Shown: positions 37,230 through 45,929 of the stretch, piece by piece
Layout of the letters: every line of letters begins with the position of its first letter
Numbering within the stretch: the first letter of the stretch is position 1
Assembly: GCA_029262235.1 (NCBI GenBank)
Contig: JAJCZU010000002.1
Location: 558,001 to 622,000, forward strand
DNA: 64,000 nt
Source: Candidatus Eiseniibacteriota bacterium
Lineage (GTDB): Bacteria; Orphanbacterota; Orphanbacteria; Orphanbacterales; Orphanbacteraceae
Direction: 5' to 3'
Notes under the pieces: model-generated
Told to the model about the DNA's origin: nothing
Databases searched by the model: none
Seen by the model: the letters and a program-made list of their open reading frames with translations, nothing else
Program-made: the position numbers and the translations under genes

Positions 37230-38210
37230 TTGCGTTGGAACAGTGCAATAGCGGTGATCGCCGCTCTCTTGACAGGCGCGGCCGCATCGCAGGCCAGGAC
37301 ATGGTCGGTGCCGGAAGCGGGAACGCTTGGCGAAGCAATCGCAGCCTACGCGAACGGAGATACGATCCGTCTTTCCGCGGGCAGGCACGCCGCCCAGCTC
37401 GACGTGCAGGACGGACGCGGTTTGATTCTGATCGGCGAAGACAGGGAAACGACATTTCTGATCGGGATGAACGAGATCGAGCCGGTGCTGCGTATCGATG
37501 CCAGGCGCCAGCCCGTGATCCTCAAGAACCTCACGTTCGACCGCAAGGATGAAGGTTCGGTCTACACGACGATCCTGACGCGCGCGCAGCTGACCGTCGA
37601 CAACTGCTCGTTCTGGGGAGGAGCGGCTTCGCTCGTTGATTCGTGCGAAGGAACCTGGACGAACTGCGACTTCCAGGGATGCTTCGACGGAGTGAACCTG
37701 CGCAACTCTCCGATGACGGTGCAGAACAATATCTTCGAAAGCACGCAGCAGTACGCCATCATCACGCGCGGATCCGAAGCGAAGATCTACAACAACCAGT
37801 TCAACAAGACAACGCAGGCGTCGATCATCGTGACGGGCAAGCGCCGCTATCCCGTAATCGGCGGCTCCCCCGGCAAGGGAAACATCTTCCTGCAGCACAC
37901 GATGTATACCGTGGCGAACCAGTCCCGCAACGAGCTCAACGCGCAGTACAACTACTGGGGCGCGACCGTGACTTCCACGATGAACGAACTCGGGTATCCC
38001 GCGGACATCTCATCTCTGTTCGATTACTGGGATGGCGAGGACAGAGCGAACGGCATGGTCGATTTCCGGAACTGGACGGCGTCTCCCGAAGAGGCGATCA
38101 AAGCGTCGGCTGCCTCGATCCCGGGAAGCCGCATTCCGCTCATCCCGGCGATGGTGGGTGTTGCTCTCGCGATCATCGTCATCGCCGCCATGCGCAGGAA
38201 ACGCGCCTGA
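37230..38210 (+). CDS. Exported parallel beta-helix protein with C-terminal membrane anchor
   Basis: This 326-residue protein has a signal peptide (about 1-22), then short repeating segments with N-rich turns (NLTFDRKDEG, NCSFWGG, NCDFQGC, NNIFEST, NNQFNKT) typical of right-handed beta-helix (pectate-lyase-like) folds. It ends with a hydrophobic helix (about 301-321) and a basic tail RRKRA, so the C-terminus is membrane-anchored or a sorting signal. TTG 37230 follows AGGAGG by six bases; upstream ATG 37185 would add a charged stretch before the signal peptide. No catalytic residues can be assigned. It may bind or process an envelope polysaccharide. Confidence 0.75.
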   Translation: MRWNSAIAVIAALLTGAAASQARTWSVPEAGTLGEAIAAYANGDTIRLSAGRHAAQLDVQDGRGLILIGEDRETTFLIGMNEIEPVLRIDARRQPVILKNLTFDRKDEGSVYTTILTRAQLTVDNCSFWGGAASLVDSCEGTWTNCDFQGCFDGVNLRNSPMTVQNNIFESTQQYAIITRGSEAKIYNNQFNKTTQASIIVTGKRRYPVIGGSPGKGNIFLQHTMYTVANQSRNELNAQYNYWGATVTSTMNELGYPADISSLFDYWDGEDRANGMVDFRNWTASPEEAIKASAASIPGSRIPLIPAMVGVALAIIVIAAMRRKRA

Positions 38211-38223
38211 CGGACCGGGAGCA

Positions 38224-40632
38224 TCAGCGGATCAGGATGATCTTGCGCGATTCTTCCACGTCGTCGCCGGCCTTCAGCCGCACGAAATAAACACCCTGCG
38301 CTACGGGTTCGCCCGCATCGTTCCTTCCGTCCCAGAATATGGGTTCGGGGTGGATCCCGTCGAAGAGATGAACCGGCGGATAGCGGCGGACCTGACGGCC
38401 CGCGAGATTGTAGATCCCGAGTTCGACGCGCATGCTGTGAAACTTCGACGGTTCCGCCAGCGTGGCTGCGGGCGCCGAGGGGGGAGGAGCGTTTCCGTCA
38501 CCCGTCGGTTCGTTCGTGCCGCCCGAAGGCTTCCCGCCGCCGCTCCCGCTGCCCCGTCTCGCGCCGCGAGGCACGCGATAGGAAATCACAGTCTGGTCCG
38601 TGAAGGGATTCGGCGTGATGGCCGAAAGAAACTCCTGCTTTTTGATCGGCGCCGGCGCGATCAGCTTCTCTTCCCATTCCCACTTGAGACCGAGCCCGCG
38701 GATCGTGAGTCGATACGTGTACTCGGCGCCGACGACCGGGTTTTCGTCGTGAACGATGTAGGGCGTGTTGTCCTGGAGGATGAACCCGTTTCCGCCCACG
38801 ATGTGCGTGCTGCCGTCCGGCGCGACACGTGTGAGCGTCGCTTCGGAACCGAACGCGCCGCCGAAGATATTGAACGAGATGCGCACCCGGCCGTCGTCGT
38901 CCGGTTCGACCGTGAAGTTGTGAAGCGCGATCGCTTTCACGAACACTTCGAAGTGATCCGCGAGCCCGCTGTACGACTCGTTCTCGACTGTATTGACGGC
39001 ACGCACCGCGATGGTGTGCGGGCCTCCCGAGAGCGAGTCCGGCACGAACTGGAAGCGAAGTGCGGCGAAATCGCCACCCCATCCTTCGGGAGGATCGGCC
39101 AGCTGCCATGAGCCGCTGTCGATCCTGTACTTGACGTTCTTGATCGTGTTGAACGTGAGGTTTTTCCTGATCGGGTCGGCCTTGTCGAACGTGCCGTCGA
39201 TCGCGCCGGTGCCTGAGTAGACGGCCTGGCTTATGAGAGGCAGTACCTGCGTAGAACCTGCCCATACGGGGGTGGTTGTCTCGATCGTGTCCGGCACGGC
39301 GAACATGCGTACGACGGGGTGCGTATCGATGACGTCGGCAATGCCGTCGGAATCCGAGTCGACGGACGCCATCTGTCCCAGTGAGTAGGAGCACAGGTTG
39401 CCGCTCGGGTTCGCCATCGCACACGCCACGTGCTGTTTGCAAGTCCAGTCCTGGTTCAGGCTGTTGCTGTTCGGGACGCCGAGGTAGCCGGAGACGGCAC
39501 GACATGGCGTCGATGTACCGCCCGAGGCATACTCGTCGAGCGTGTAGAAGAGATGACCCCCTTCGTGCACGATGAGCCCGGAGAGCGTGGTGGGATTTCC
39601 CTGACCCACGAATCCGCCGCCACCTGACGGCGCTACGAGGTACGGGCCGCCGAGATAGGCGTACGCCGTGTATCCCGCGCCCGGGAAGTACGACACCTTC
39701 GGAAGGAAAAGCGTAATGCCCCATTCGGTTTGAAAGTTCGTGCGTAAAGTATCGATGTACTCCCAGACGGGTTCCGCGCCGATTCCCTTGACCTCCCAGG
39801 TGTACCCGATGCTCGCCATGGTTTCTTTGACCCACTCGGATTCATCGTGATCGGGAGGGGTCCGGAAGAAGTTGCGGCTTGTCCTGGCGGCAATGGGAAT
39901 GTCATACACGAACTGCGCCCGCGGATAGCCATGCACTTTCGCGGCGATGAATCCGAACGCGGCGCGCACTTCCTCGTACACGGCCGAACGCTCCGCACTG
40001 GAATGAGACGCGCCGTCCGTTTCAGGAAGAATGATACCGACGGCGCTCCGTCCCAGTACCCACTCGGAAGTATTGAAGATGTCGCCGCCGACCAGTCGTC
40101 CGTAGCGGCGGTCGTGCCCGGTCTGTGCTTTCGAGATCTCGGCATAATCGCTTCGGTCGATCCGGGGTTTCGTCACCGTATGCACGCCGAGTTCGTCCCA
40201 CGTGACGTCCGACTTTTCGTGGAGTCGCTTCATGGGGGCGCGCTCTTCTTCGATCAGCCACGACGTGATGATTTCGCTCCACGCCGCCGGCGCCGACGAT
40301 TTCTCGAATGCGGTCATCGGTTTGCGGTAAAGGGCATCGACGCGCGGGTCGGCGCGCAGTTCCTGGTCGCGGTCAGCGGGCAGATCGCCGATCACCAGAT
40401 TGGGCGGATAAATATGCGGGAGCCAGGCACCCTTCTCTTCCCATTCGTCGAGGAAGCGGTAGACTTCGTCCATCGGCATGTTTCTCAACAGGATGAGGGC
40501 GTCGTTCAGCCCGTCCTCAGGCGTACCGAACGCGGGCGCTGATGGAATCAGAGTGAGAAGGAGGGGAACCAGGCACCCGAGCACGATCGCCCGGAGCACA
40601 CAGAAACGCACGGGCAGCTTTGCACCGCTCAT
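38224..40632 (-). CDS. Secreted M64-like zinc metallopeptidase with FlgD-type C-terminal domain
   Basis: This 802-residue exported protein (signal peptide about 1-36) carries HEGGH at 356-360 followed by LDEY (365-368), a spacing like the HExxH...DEY motif of the M64 (IgA peptidase-like) group. The region after it is Cys-containing and includes a DSDSDGIAD calcium-loop-like turn. Ig-like strands follow, and the last 90 residues match the FlgD-Ig/T9SS-style C-terminal domain (VISYRVP, IYNLAGRQVR, WDGRNDAGEPVAQGVYFVRL). That tail is common in the FCB group. GGGAG precedes the ATG. The target protein is unknown. Confidence 0.7.
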   Translation of the reverse strand: MSGAKLPVRFCVLRAIVLGCLVPLLLTLIPSAPAFGTPEDGLNDALILLRNMPMDEVYRFLDEWEEKGAWLPHIYPPNLVIGDLPADRDQELRADPRVDALYRKPMTAFEKSSAPAAWSEIITSWLIEEERAPMKRLHEKSDVTWDELGVHTVTKPRIDRSDYAEISKAQTGHDRRYGRLVGGDIFNTSEWVLGRSAVGIILPETDGASHSSAERSAVYEEVRAAFGFIAAKVHGYPRAQFVYDIPIAARTSRNFFRTPPDHDESEWVKETMASIGYTWEVKGIGAEPVWEYIDTLRTNFQTEWGITLFLPKVSYFPGAGYTAYAYLGGPYLVAPSGGGGFVGQGNPTTLSGLIVHEGGHLFYTLDEYASGGTSTPCRAVSGYLGVPNSNSLNQDWTCKQHVACAMANPSGNLCSYSLGQMASVDSDSDGIADVIDTHPVVRMFAVPDTIETTTPVWAGSTQVLPLISQAVYSGTGAIDGTFDKADPIRKNLTFNTIKNVKYRIDSGSWQLADPPEGWGGDFAALRFQFVPDSLSGGPHTIAVRAVNTVENESYSGLADHFEVFVKAIALHNFTVEPDDDGRVRISFNIFGGAFGSEATLTRVAPDGSTHIVGGNGFILQDNTPYIVHDENPVVGAEYTYRLTIRGLGLKWEWEEKLIAPAPIKKQEFLSAITPNPFTDQTVISYRVPRGARRGSGSGGGKPSGGTNEPTGDGNAPPPSAPAATLAEPSKFHSMRVELGIYNLAGRQVRRYPPVHLFDGIHPEPIFWDGRNDAGEPVAQGVYFVRLKAGDDVEESRKIILIR

Positions 40633-40680
40633 AAGATCTCCCGAAGGTTGTAATGGGGAGCCAGGACCCTTGACATCTCC

Positions 40681-40710
40681 AATCTACTGCCTGAATGGGG
40701 GGAACGTCAA
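40681..40710 (-). promoter_or_regulatory. Promoter of the metallopeptidase gene
   Basis: On the minus strand TTGACG (complement of 40705-40710), an 18-base spacer and TAGATT (complement of 40681-40686) give a predicted leader of about 40 bases. Confidence 0.5.
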
Positions 40711-40736
40711 GGTGTCCAAGTAGTTAGCCTGGAATG

Positions 40737-40745
40737 TGATACAAT
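40737..40745 (+). promoter_or_regulatory. Extended -10 upstream of the sulfatase-fold operon
   Basis: TGATACAAT matches the TGn-TACnnT pattern and would place the start about 24 bases before the GTG at 40776. The -35 region is poor. Confidence 0.4.
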
Positions 40746-40775
40746 GCGGCGCCTCTGGAGGGACAAGGAGACGGT

Positions 40776-42140
40776 GTGCGATCCCTGGTAGTTTTGATCG
40801 GTATTTTGATGATCGGCGCGTTCCTCGCGTGTTCCGGCGGCGGTGAGCCGCGCGGAAACGTGATCCTGATCACGCTCGATACGACCCGTGCCGACCGGAT
40901 CGGCGCATACGGGCATCCGGGCTCCATGACGCCCGTGATCGACCGGCTCGCCATGGACGGGGCGCTCTACACGGAATGCATCGCACCCGTGCCGACGACT
41001 CTCGCATCGCATACTTCGATGCTGAGCTCCCTGGCCCCCCGTGAGCATCATGTCCCCCGGAACGGTTTCCTCGTGCCCGAAGACGTCTACACGTTTCCCG
41101 AAGAGCTGCAGAAATCCGGGTACCGGACCGGCGCTTTCATCGGCGCGTTTCCGCTGCACGGACAGTTCGGGCTCGGCCGCGGATTCGGCACATACGACGA
41201 CGAACTCGACGAGACGCCGGACGGGGGCGAGGTGGAGCGCAGAGCCGACAAGGTGACCGATCGCGCGCTCGCGTGGCTCGAGGGCGGGGGCGATGCGCCG
41301 TTCTTCCTGTGGGTGCATTACTTCGACGTGCACTGGCCGTATGCTCCGCCTGCATCGTGGGGCGACGCGCGGCGTCCGCCCGCGTCTCTTCTCGACCCTG
41401 CGAACGTGGAGACGCTTCACGACATTCGTTTCGGCCGCGTGCCATTCGAGGCCCACGATCGTGCGTACTGGGAAGCGCAGTATGACGGCGAACTTTCGTA
41501 TGTAGACACGCAGATACGCAGGCTGCTTGCCGGAGTGCGGGAGGCGGGGGGCGACGATCTTCTCGTCGTACTCACGGCCGACCACGGCGAATCGTTCGGC
41601 GATCACCGCTACTATTTCGACCACGGCGACTTTCTATACGATGATGCCATTCGCGTTCCGCTGATTCTGCACGGCACTCGCGACGTGACTCCGGGCGTCG
41701 TGAACGGACCGGTGGAACTGATCGACATTGCCCCCACGATTCACGACTGGGTCGGTCTCAAGATTCCCCGGCGGTACAAGGGGCGTTCGCTTCTTTCGGC
41801 CGGGCGCGGGGAAGATGCGATCGTGATCTCCGAAGCGAGCAAGCCGTGGAACGTGGAAATGCCGTCCGAGTGGCAGAATCAGTACAAGGCAAAATCGGTT
41901 CGCACGAATGAGTGGAAGTATCAACTCGTTCCTTTCATGGGGCGGAAGGAGCTCTATCATCTCACGGTCGATCCGGGTGAAAGCGAGAACGTCGCGAACC
42001 GTCACCCCGAGGTCGTCGCCCGCATGGAAAAAGAGCTCGAGAAATGGACGAAACAGTTCGATCCCGGTTTCCAGATGGGCGATCTCACGGAGCGCGACGA
42101 AGTGCGCGACAACCTGAAAAAGCACGGCTACTTCAAATGA
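40776..42140 (+). CDS. Sulfatase-superfamily lipoprotein with Thr at the nucleophile site
   Basis: This 454-residue protein has a lipoprotein-like signal (FLAC, Cys19) and an alkaline-phosphatase-fold domain: metal site LITLDTTRAD (31-40), nucleophile region Thr75-L-A-S-H, and TADHGESFGDH. The Cys/Ser and Arg of true sulfatases are replaced by Thr and His, so phosphotransferase or phosphodiesterase activity is more likely than sulfate-ester cleavage. The GTG start has an AAGGAG about seven bases upstream. It overlaps the next gene by four bases and begins a three-gene unit (40776-45929) with a phosphodiesterase-like lipoprotein and a GT-C protein. Confidence 0.82.
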   Translation: MRSLVVLIGILMIGAFLACSGGGEPRGNVILITLDTTRADRIGAYGHPGSMTPVIDRLAMDGALYTECIAPVPTTLASHTSMLSSLAPREHHVPRNGFLVPEDVYTFPEELQKSGYRTGAFIGAFPLHGQFGLGRGFGTYDDELDETPDGGEVERRADKVTDRALAWLEGGGDAPFFLWVHYFDVHWPYAPPASWGDARRPPASLLDPANVETLHDIRFGRVPFEAHDRAYWEAQYDGELSYVDTQIRRLLAGVREAGGDDLLVVLTADHGESFGDHRYYFDHGDFLYDDAIRVPLILHGTRDVTPGVVNGPVELIDIAPTIHDWVGLKIPRRYKGRSLLSAGRGEDAIVISEASKPWNVEMPSEWQNQYKAKSVRTNEWKYQLVPFMGRKELYHLTVDPGESENVANRHPEVVARMEKELEKWTKQFDPGFQMGDLTERDEVRDNLKKHGYFK

Positions 42141-43459
42141 AATTTCGATGGGCGCTGCTGTTCCTCGTGCTGCTCGCGTCTTGCGGACGCGACTCCGCGC
42201 GGCTTCCCGGCAAAGTCATTCTCTTCGGAATCGACGCGGCCGATCGGGTCGTCATCGAGCGCATGGTGGAGCGGGGCGAACTCCCTCACTTCGCGCGCCT
42301 GATGAGCGAGGGGGTGACCGCGACGATGCTCGTCGAGGAGCCCGTTTTCTCCCCCGTGGTGTGGACGAGCGAGTTCACGGGTTTTCGCCCGGACGCACAC
42401 GGGATCACCAGCTTCACACGGATGGCTGACGGAAAGCGCGTTCCTGTAACGTCGAATCTCCGTGCGCGGAAGGCAGTCTGGGAAATCGCGGGGGACGAGG
42501 GGGTCGAGGTCGGGGTCGTCGGGCACTGGGTTACATGGCCGGCCGATCCCGTGAACGGATTCCTCGTGAGTAATTACGCGTTCCCGCCGAGCCCCGAGTA
42601 CGAAAAGGAATGGACACCGACGACCGACTGGGATTCGATCGGGTTCCGCACGTACCCGGCGGAAATTCTGGACGAGTTTCGATCGTTTGCGAAGGACCGT
42701 CCGCTCATCGGGACGGAGGAAGTCCCGCGCGCGAACCGTCTCGATACGGCCCTCAAGCACTACTTCGAGAAAGACATGGCGAATCTGAACGGAGGCGTTC
42801 GTCTATTCGACGAGTACGGGCCGCGGTTCCTTACGATTTACATGGAAAGTATTGATTTCTTTCAGCACCGCCTCTGGCTTCTGCACGAGTATTACGAGTT
42901 TCGCAAACACGGCAAGGATATGGCGCCGCTCGAGGCGCCGGAGAAGGAGCCGCCCGCATCGGCTTGGACGGAGATGGGGGCGCTGGTCGGCGACTCGTAT
43001 CGTCTTGCCGATCGATGGCTGGGAATCCTGCTCGAACGAATCGACCTGACGCGTGACGCGATCATCGTCGTGTCCGATCACGGCTTTCAATCGTTTCCGC
43101 CGGGGACGGAGCGTCACATCGGGGATGATCGCCGACAGGTGATGCCGTTCTGGCACAGCGATCGCGCACTCCTGATGGCGGCGGGGCCCCCGTTTCGCAG
43201 GGGAGGCGTACCGGACGATCCGATCCGGCCCGAGGATGTGACGCCGCTCGTCCTGCATCTGCTCGGGCTCGCGGTGGGCGGGGACATGGACGGTGAGGTT
43301 CCGATGTCATTGCTCGACCCGGCATTCGCCCGGGCATTTCCCGTTCGCACCGTTGCGACCTATGAAACCGGGAACGAAGAACGCGAAGAGGTGCCGATCG
43401 AGTCGCCGGCCGACGACGCGATGCGCGCGATGTTGAAGAGCCTTGGCTACCTCGACTGA
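42137..43459 (+). CDS. Type I phosphodiesterase/nucleotide-pyrophosphatase-like lipoprotein
   Basis: This 440-residue protein has a clean lipobox (LASC, Cys16) and a type I phosphodiesterase domain of the alkaline-phosphatase superfamily. The metal-binding start VILFGIDAAD and the nucleophile segment SPVVWTSEFTG (Thr77) followed by RPDAHGI are typical. VVSDHGFQSFPPG supplies the later metal ligands. It would act at the periplasmic side on a phosphodiester or pyrophosphate of unknown identity. ATG 42137 overlaps the preceding stop; its own 3' end overlaps the start of the next gene by 17 bases. Confidence 0.82.
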   Translation: MKFRWALLFLVLLASCGRDSARLPGKVILFGIDAADRVVIERMVERGELPHFARLMSEGVTATMLVEEPVFSPVVWTSEFTGFRPDAHGITSFTRMADGKRVPVTSNLRARKAVWEIAGDEGVEVGVVGHWVTWPADPVNGFLVSNYAFPPSPEYEKEWTPTTDWDSIGFRTYPAEILDEFRSFAKDRPLIGTEEVPRANRLDTALKHYFEKDMANLNGGVRLFDEYGPRFLTIYMESIDFFQHRLWLLHEYYEFRKHGKDMAPLEAPEKEPPASAWTEMGALVGDSYRLADRWLGILLERIDLTRDAIIVVSDHGFQSFPPGTERHIGDDRRQVMPFWHSDRALLMAAGPPFRRGGVPDDPIRPEDVTPLVLHLLGLAVGGDMDGEVPMSLLDPAFARAFPVRTVATYETGNEEREEVPIESPADDAMRAMLKSLGYLD

Positions 43460-45929
43460 CCGCGCGGCCTGGAGCGCGGCCGCTCTCGTCACTGCCGTGT
43501 TCGGCGTTCTGTACGTCATGCATGCGGCCGTCGGCCCCGTTGTCGGTGACGGTCCGGAACTCACGATCGCGGCGCACACGCTCGGCATTCCGCACCCGTC
43601 GGGATATCCGCTCTTTACTCTGCTGTCACGCATCGCCTCCCTTCTCGGCGATCCCACGCGGGCCCTCCATATATTGAATGCCCTGTTCGCCGCCATCGCG
43701 GTCGGACTCATCACGCGCCGCGTCTCGGGGAGCGCGGGAGCGGGCCCGGGCATTCTCGCCGGCCTGATGCTCGGTGGCTCGGCGACGCTCGTGCGGGAGG
43801 CCACCCGCTTCGAGGTCTATACGTTCTGGCTTCTGCTTCTCGCCCTTCTTTTGATTCTGCCCCGTGCGCGCCCGCTGCTCTTTCTTTACGTGGCCGGCCT
43901 GGCCGTCGCCCATCACCTCGCGATTCTGTTCCTGATTCCGGCCATTCTGGTCGGTGCCTGGCCGTGCGTCGCGCCGCTGGTGCGATCACCCGCGCGCATC
44001 GTGCCGGGCGCCCTTCTCTTCGCGCTCGGCGTATCGGCGTATCTCTATCTGCCCGTTCGTTCGGCGCTCGGACCGCTCTGGAACTGGGGGGCACCTTCGG
44101 ACTTCGCGCGCTTTCTCGCGCACGTCACCGGACGCGGGTACTGGGGATATGCCGCCGGGGGCGGCCTCCACGACCTTCTGGTCTTCTGTCGCGGGATCCC
44201 GCGCGAAATTTCGTGGGCGGGGCTGTTGCTCGTGCCGCTCGGGGCATGGGCTCTGGTCGTGCAGAAGAAGTGGAACGAGGGGGCGATGATCGTTTTCGGG
44301 ATCGCGGGTATTGCTTTCTATATAGGACGTTATGGTGTCAACGATCCTGAGCCCTACTTCATTCCGATCGTCGTGTTCCTGGCGTTTCTCTTTGCATGGG
44401 GAGCGGCATTTCTGGGCGCCGGTATCGGGCGGCTCCGCCCCCTGCTGTTCGTCGCGCTCGGCGCGGGGCTCGTCTGGCAGGCCGGGGCCGGCGCACGGCG
44501 GTTCGATCGAAGCGACGATGCGCTTCTTTCAGGATACGTGAACGCGATTTGGGAGACCGTGCAGGAGGGCGGGGGACTTGTCGTCGAAGGCGACGCGGAG
44601 ACGTTCGGTCTCTTTCACGCTCAGATCGTCAAGGCCGAGCGAACGGACGTCACGGTTTTCAACTCACTGTTCGACCTGGGCCCCGAGGGGCCGCTCTTCG
44701 CGCGCGAGTCGCGGAGGGGACCCGGCTGGAAACGGAACGCCCTGCTGGCCGCGCTCCGGGCCGGAACGCCGGCCTACACTGCCGTGGAGCAGGATCTGTT
44801 CGGCGAACCCGGATTCATGCTGCGCCCGTACGGTCTGCTTTATCGATGGTATCGCGAAGGCTCTCCCGAGGTTGACTCTGATGCGGTATGGGACGCATAC
44901 GATCTCGGCTTTTCGAACGGAGTCGATCGCGACGACGAGTACCTGGAACGATGGATCGCCGCGAACGTATGGACGCAGTCCGCGCGGCGGGAACTGCGAG
45001 AGGGCGACGAGGCAGGCGGATATGCGTCACTCCGCCGTGCGGAGGAGATCGCGGGAGAGAGTGCGGCGATCTATCTGAACGTCGGCCGCGCGTATCGTGA
45101 GAATGGTGACAGGGAACAGGCGCTTCGTCTCTTTCGCAAGGCCGGCGAACACGCGAACGATGGACTGGCCGCATGGAACGAGGCGGATCTTCTGATCGCG
45201 CGCGACCGCGACACGCCGCGGGCGGATTCGCTGCTGGCGCTCGTTGAAGCACGTGATCCGCGACTTCGCTACGCGGCGACGCTCCGGCGCGGGCGTCTCG
45301 CGATCGAGGAGCGCCGCTTCGCAGAAGCACGCGACCGGTTCCGGGAGGCGGCGCGCCTGCGTCCTGCCGACGCGGCGCCTCAAGTCGGACTCTGGGAGAC
45401 AGGTGTGCTGGCCGGGGATGCCGAAAGCGTTTCACGCGCACTCGGCGAACTCGACCGTCTGGCGCCGGGCACTGCGGATGATCCCGAACGCGCCGAAGCC
45501 ACGTTTTTTGAGCGCGCGGGCAATACACGTGCCGCGGACTCCGTGTACGCGCTCATGCTGACGCCCGACAACGTCGATCCGCACGACTGGAACGCCGCCG
45601 CGTGGAGTCAGGCGACTCGCGAGTTTCTCCCGAAAACCGCGCTGCTTTATGCGGAGAAAGCGCTCGCTCTTTCTCCCGACGACCCTTACGCGCTGGACAC
45701 CAAAGGGTGGGCGCTGTATCGAAGCGGACGGTACGAGGAGGCGGCGAAGCATATGGACCGCGCGCTGACGGAACTTGGACTTCCGGGCGCGGGGCCGCGA
45801 TGGCGCCGGGCGATCGTGGCGCGTGCGGCGGGCGACGAAAACGCGGAAGCGCACTGGGCGTCGGAAGCCGGGCTCTGGCGTGATGATGAAACGTGGCGGG
45901 TTCGTTACGAGGAGGCGGGGGGGCTCTGA
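43443..45929 (+). CDS. DUF2723-type (TMEM260-like) membrane protein with TPR tail
   Basis: This 828-residue protein starts with about 10-12 membrane segments and the DUF2723 hallmark GDGPELTIAAHTLGIPHPSGYPL in the first external loop (read as GDGPEL plus LGIPHPSGYPL). DUF2723 includes eukaryotic TMEM260, a protein O-mannosyltransferase, so a GT-C function is likely. From about residue 500 the protein is TPR helices, ending with a DTKGWALYRSGRYEEA repeat. The start is TTG 43443 inside the previous gene; the ribosome site is weak, so coupling is likely. The 3' end overlaps the convergent cyclase gene by 25 bases. Confidence 0.75.
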   Translation: MATSTDRAAWSAAALVTAVFGVLYVMHAAVGPVVGDGPELTIAAHTLGIPHPSGYPLFTLLSRIASLLGDPTRALHILNALFAAIAVGLITRRVSGSAGAGPGILAGLMLGGSATLVREATRFEVYTFWLLLLALLLILPRARPLLFLYVAGLAVAHHLAILFLIPAILVGAWPCVAPLVRSPARIVPGALLFALGVSAYLYLPVRSALGPLWNWGAPSDFARFLAHVTGRGYWGYAAGGGLHDLLVFCRGIPREISWAGLLLVPLGAWALVVQKKWNEGAMIVFGIAGIAFYIGRYGVNDPEPYFIPIVVFLAFLFAWGAAFLGAGIGRLRPLLFVALGAGLVWQAGAGARRFDRSDDALLSGYVNAIWETVQEGGGLVVEGDAETFGLFHAQIVKAERTDVTVFNSLFDLGPEGPLFARESRRGPGWKRNALLAALRAGTPAYTAVEQDLFGEPGFMLRPYGLLYRWYREGSPEVDSDAVWDAYDLGFSNGVDRDDEYLERWIAANVWTQSARRELREGDEAGGYASLRRAEEIAGESAAIYLNVGRAYRENGDREQALRLFRKAGEHANDGLAAWNEADLLIARDRDTPRADSLLALVEARDPRLRYAATLRRGRLAIEERRFAEARDRFREAARLRPADAAPQVGLWETGVLAGDAESVSRALGELDRLAPGTADDPERAEATFFERAGNTRAADSVYALMLTPDNVDPHDWNAAAWSQATREFLPKTALLYAEKALALSPDDPYALDTKGWALYRSGRYEEAAKHMDRALTELGLPGAGPRWRRAIVARAAGDENAEAHWASEAGLWRDDETWRVRYEEAGGL

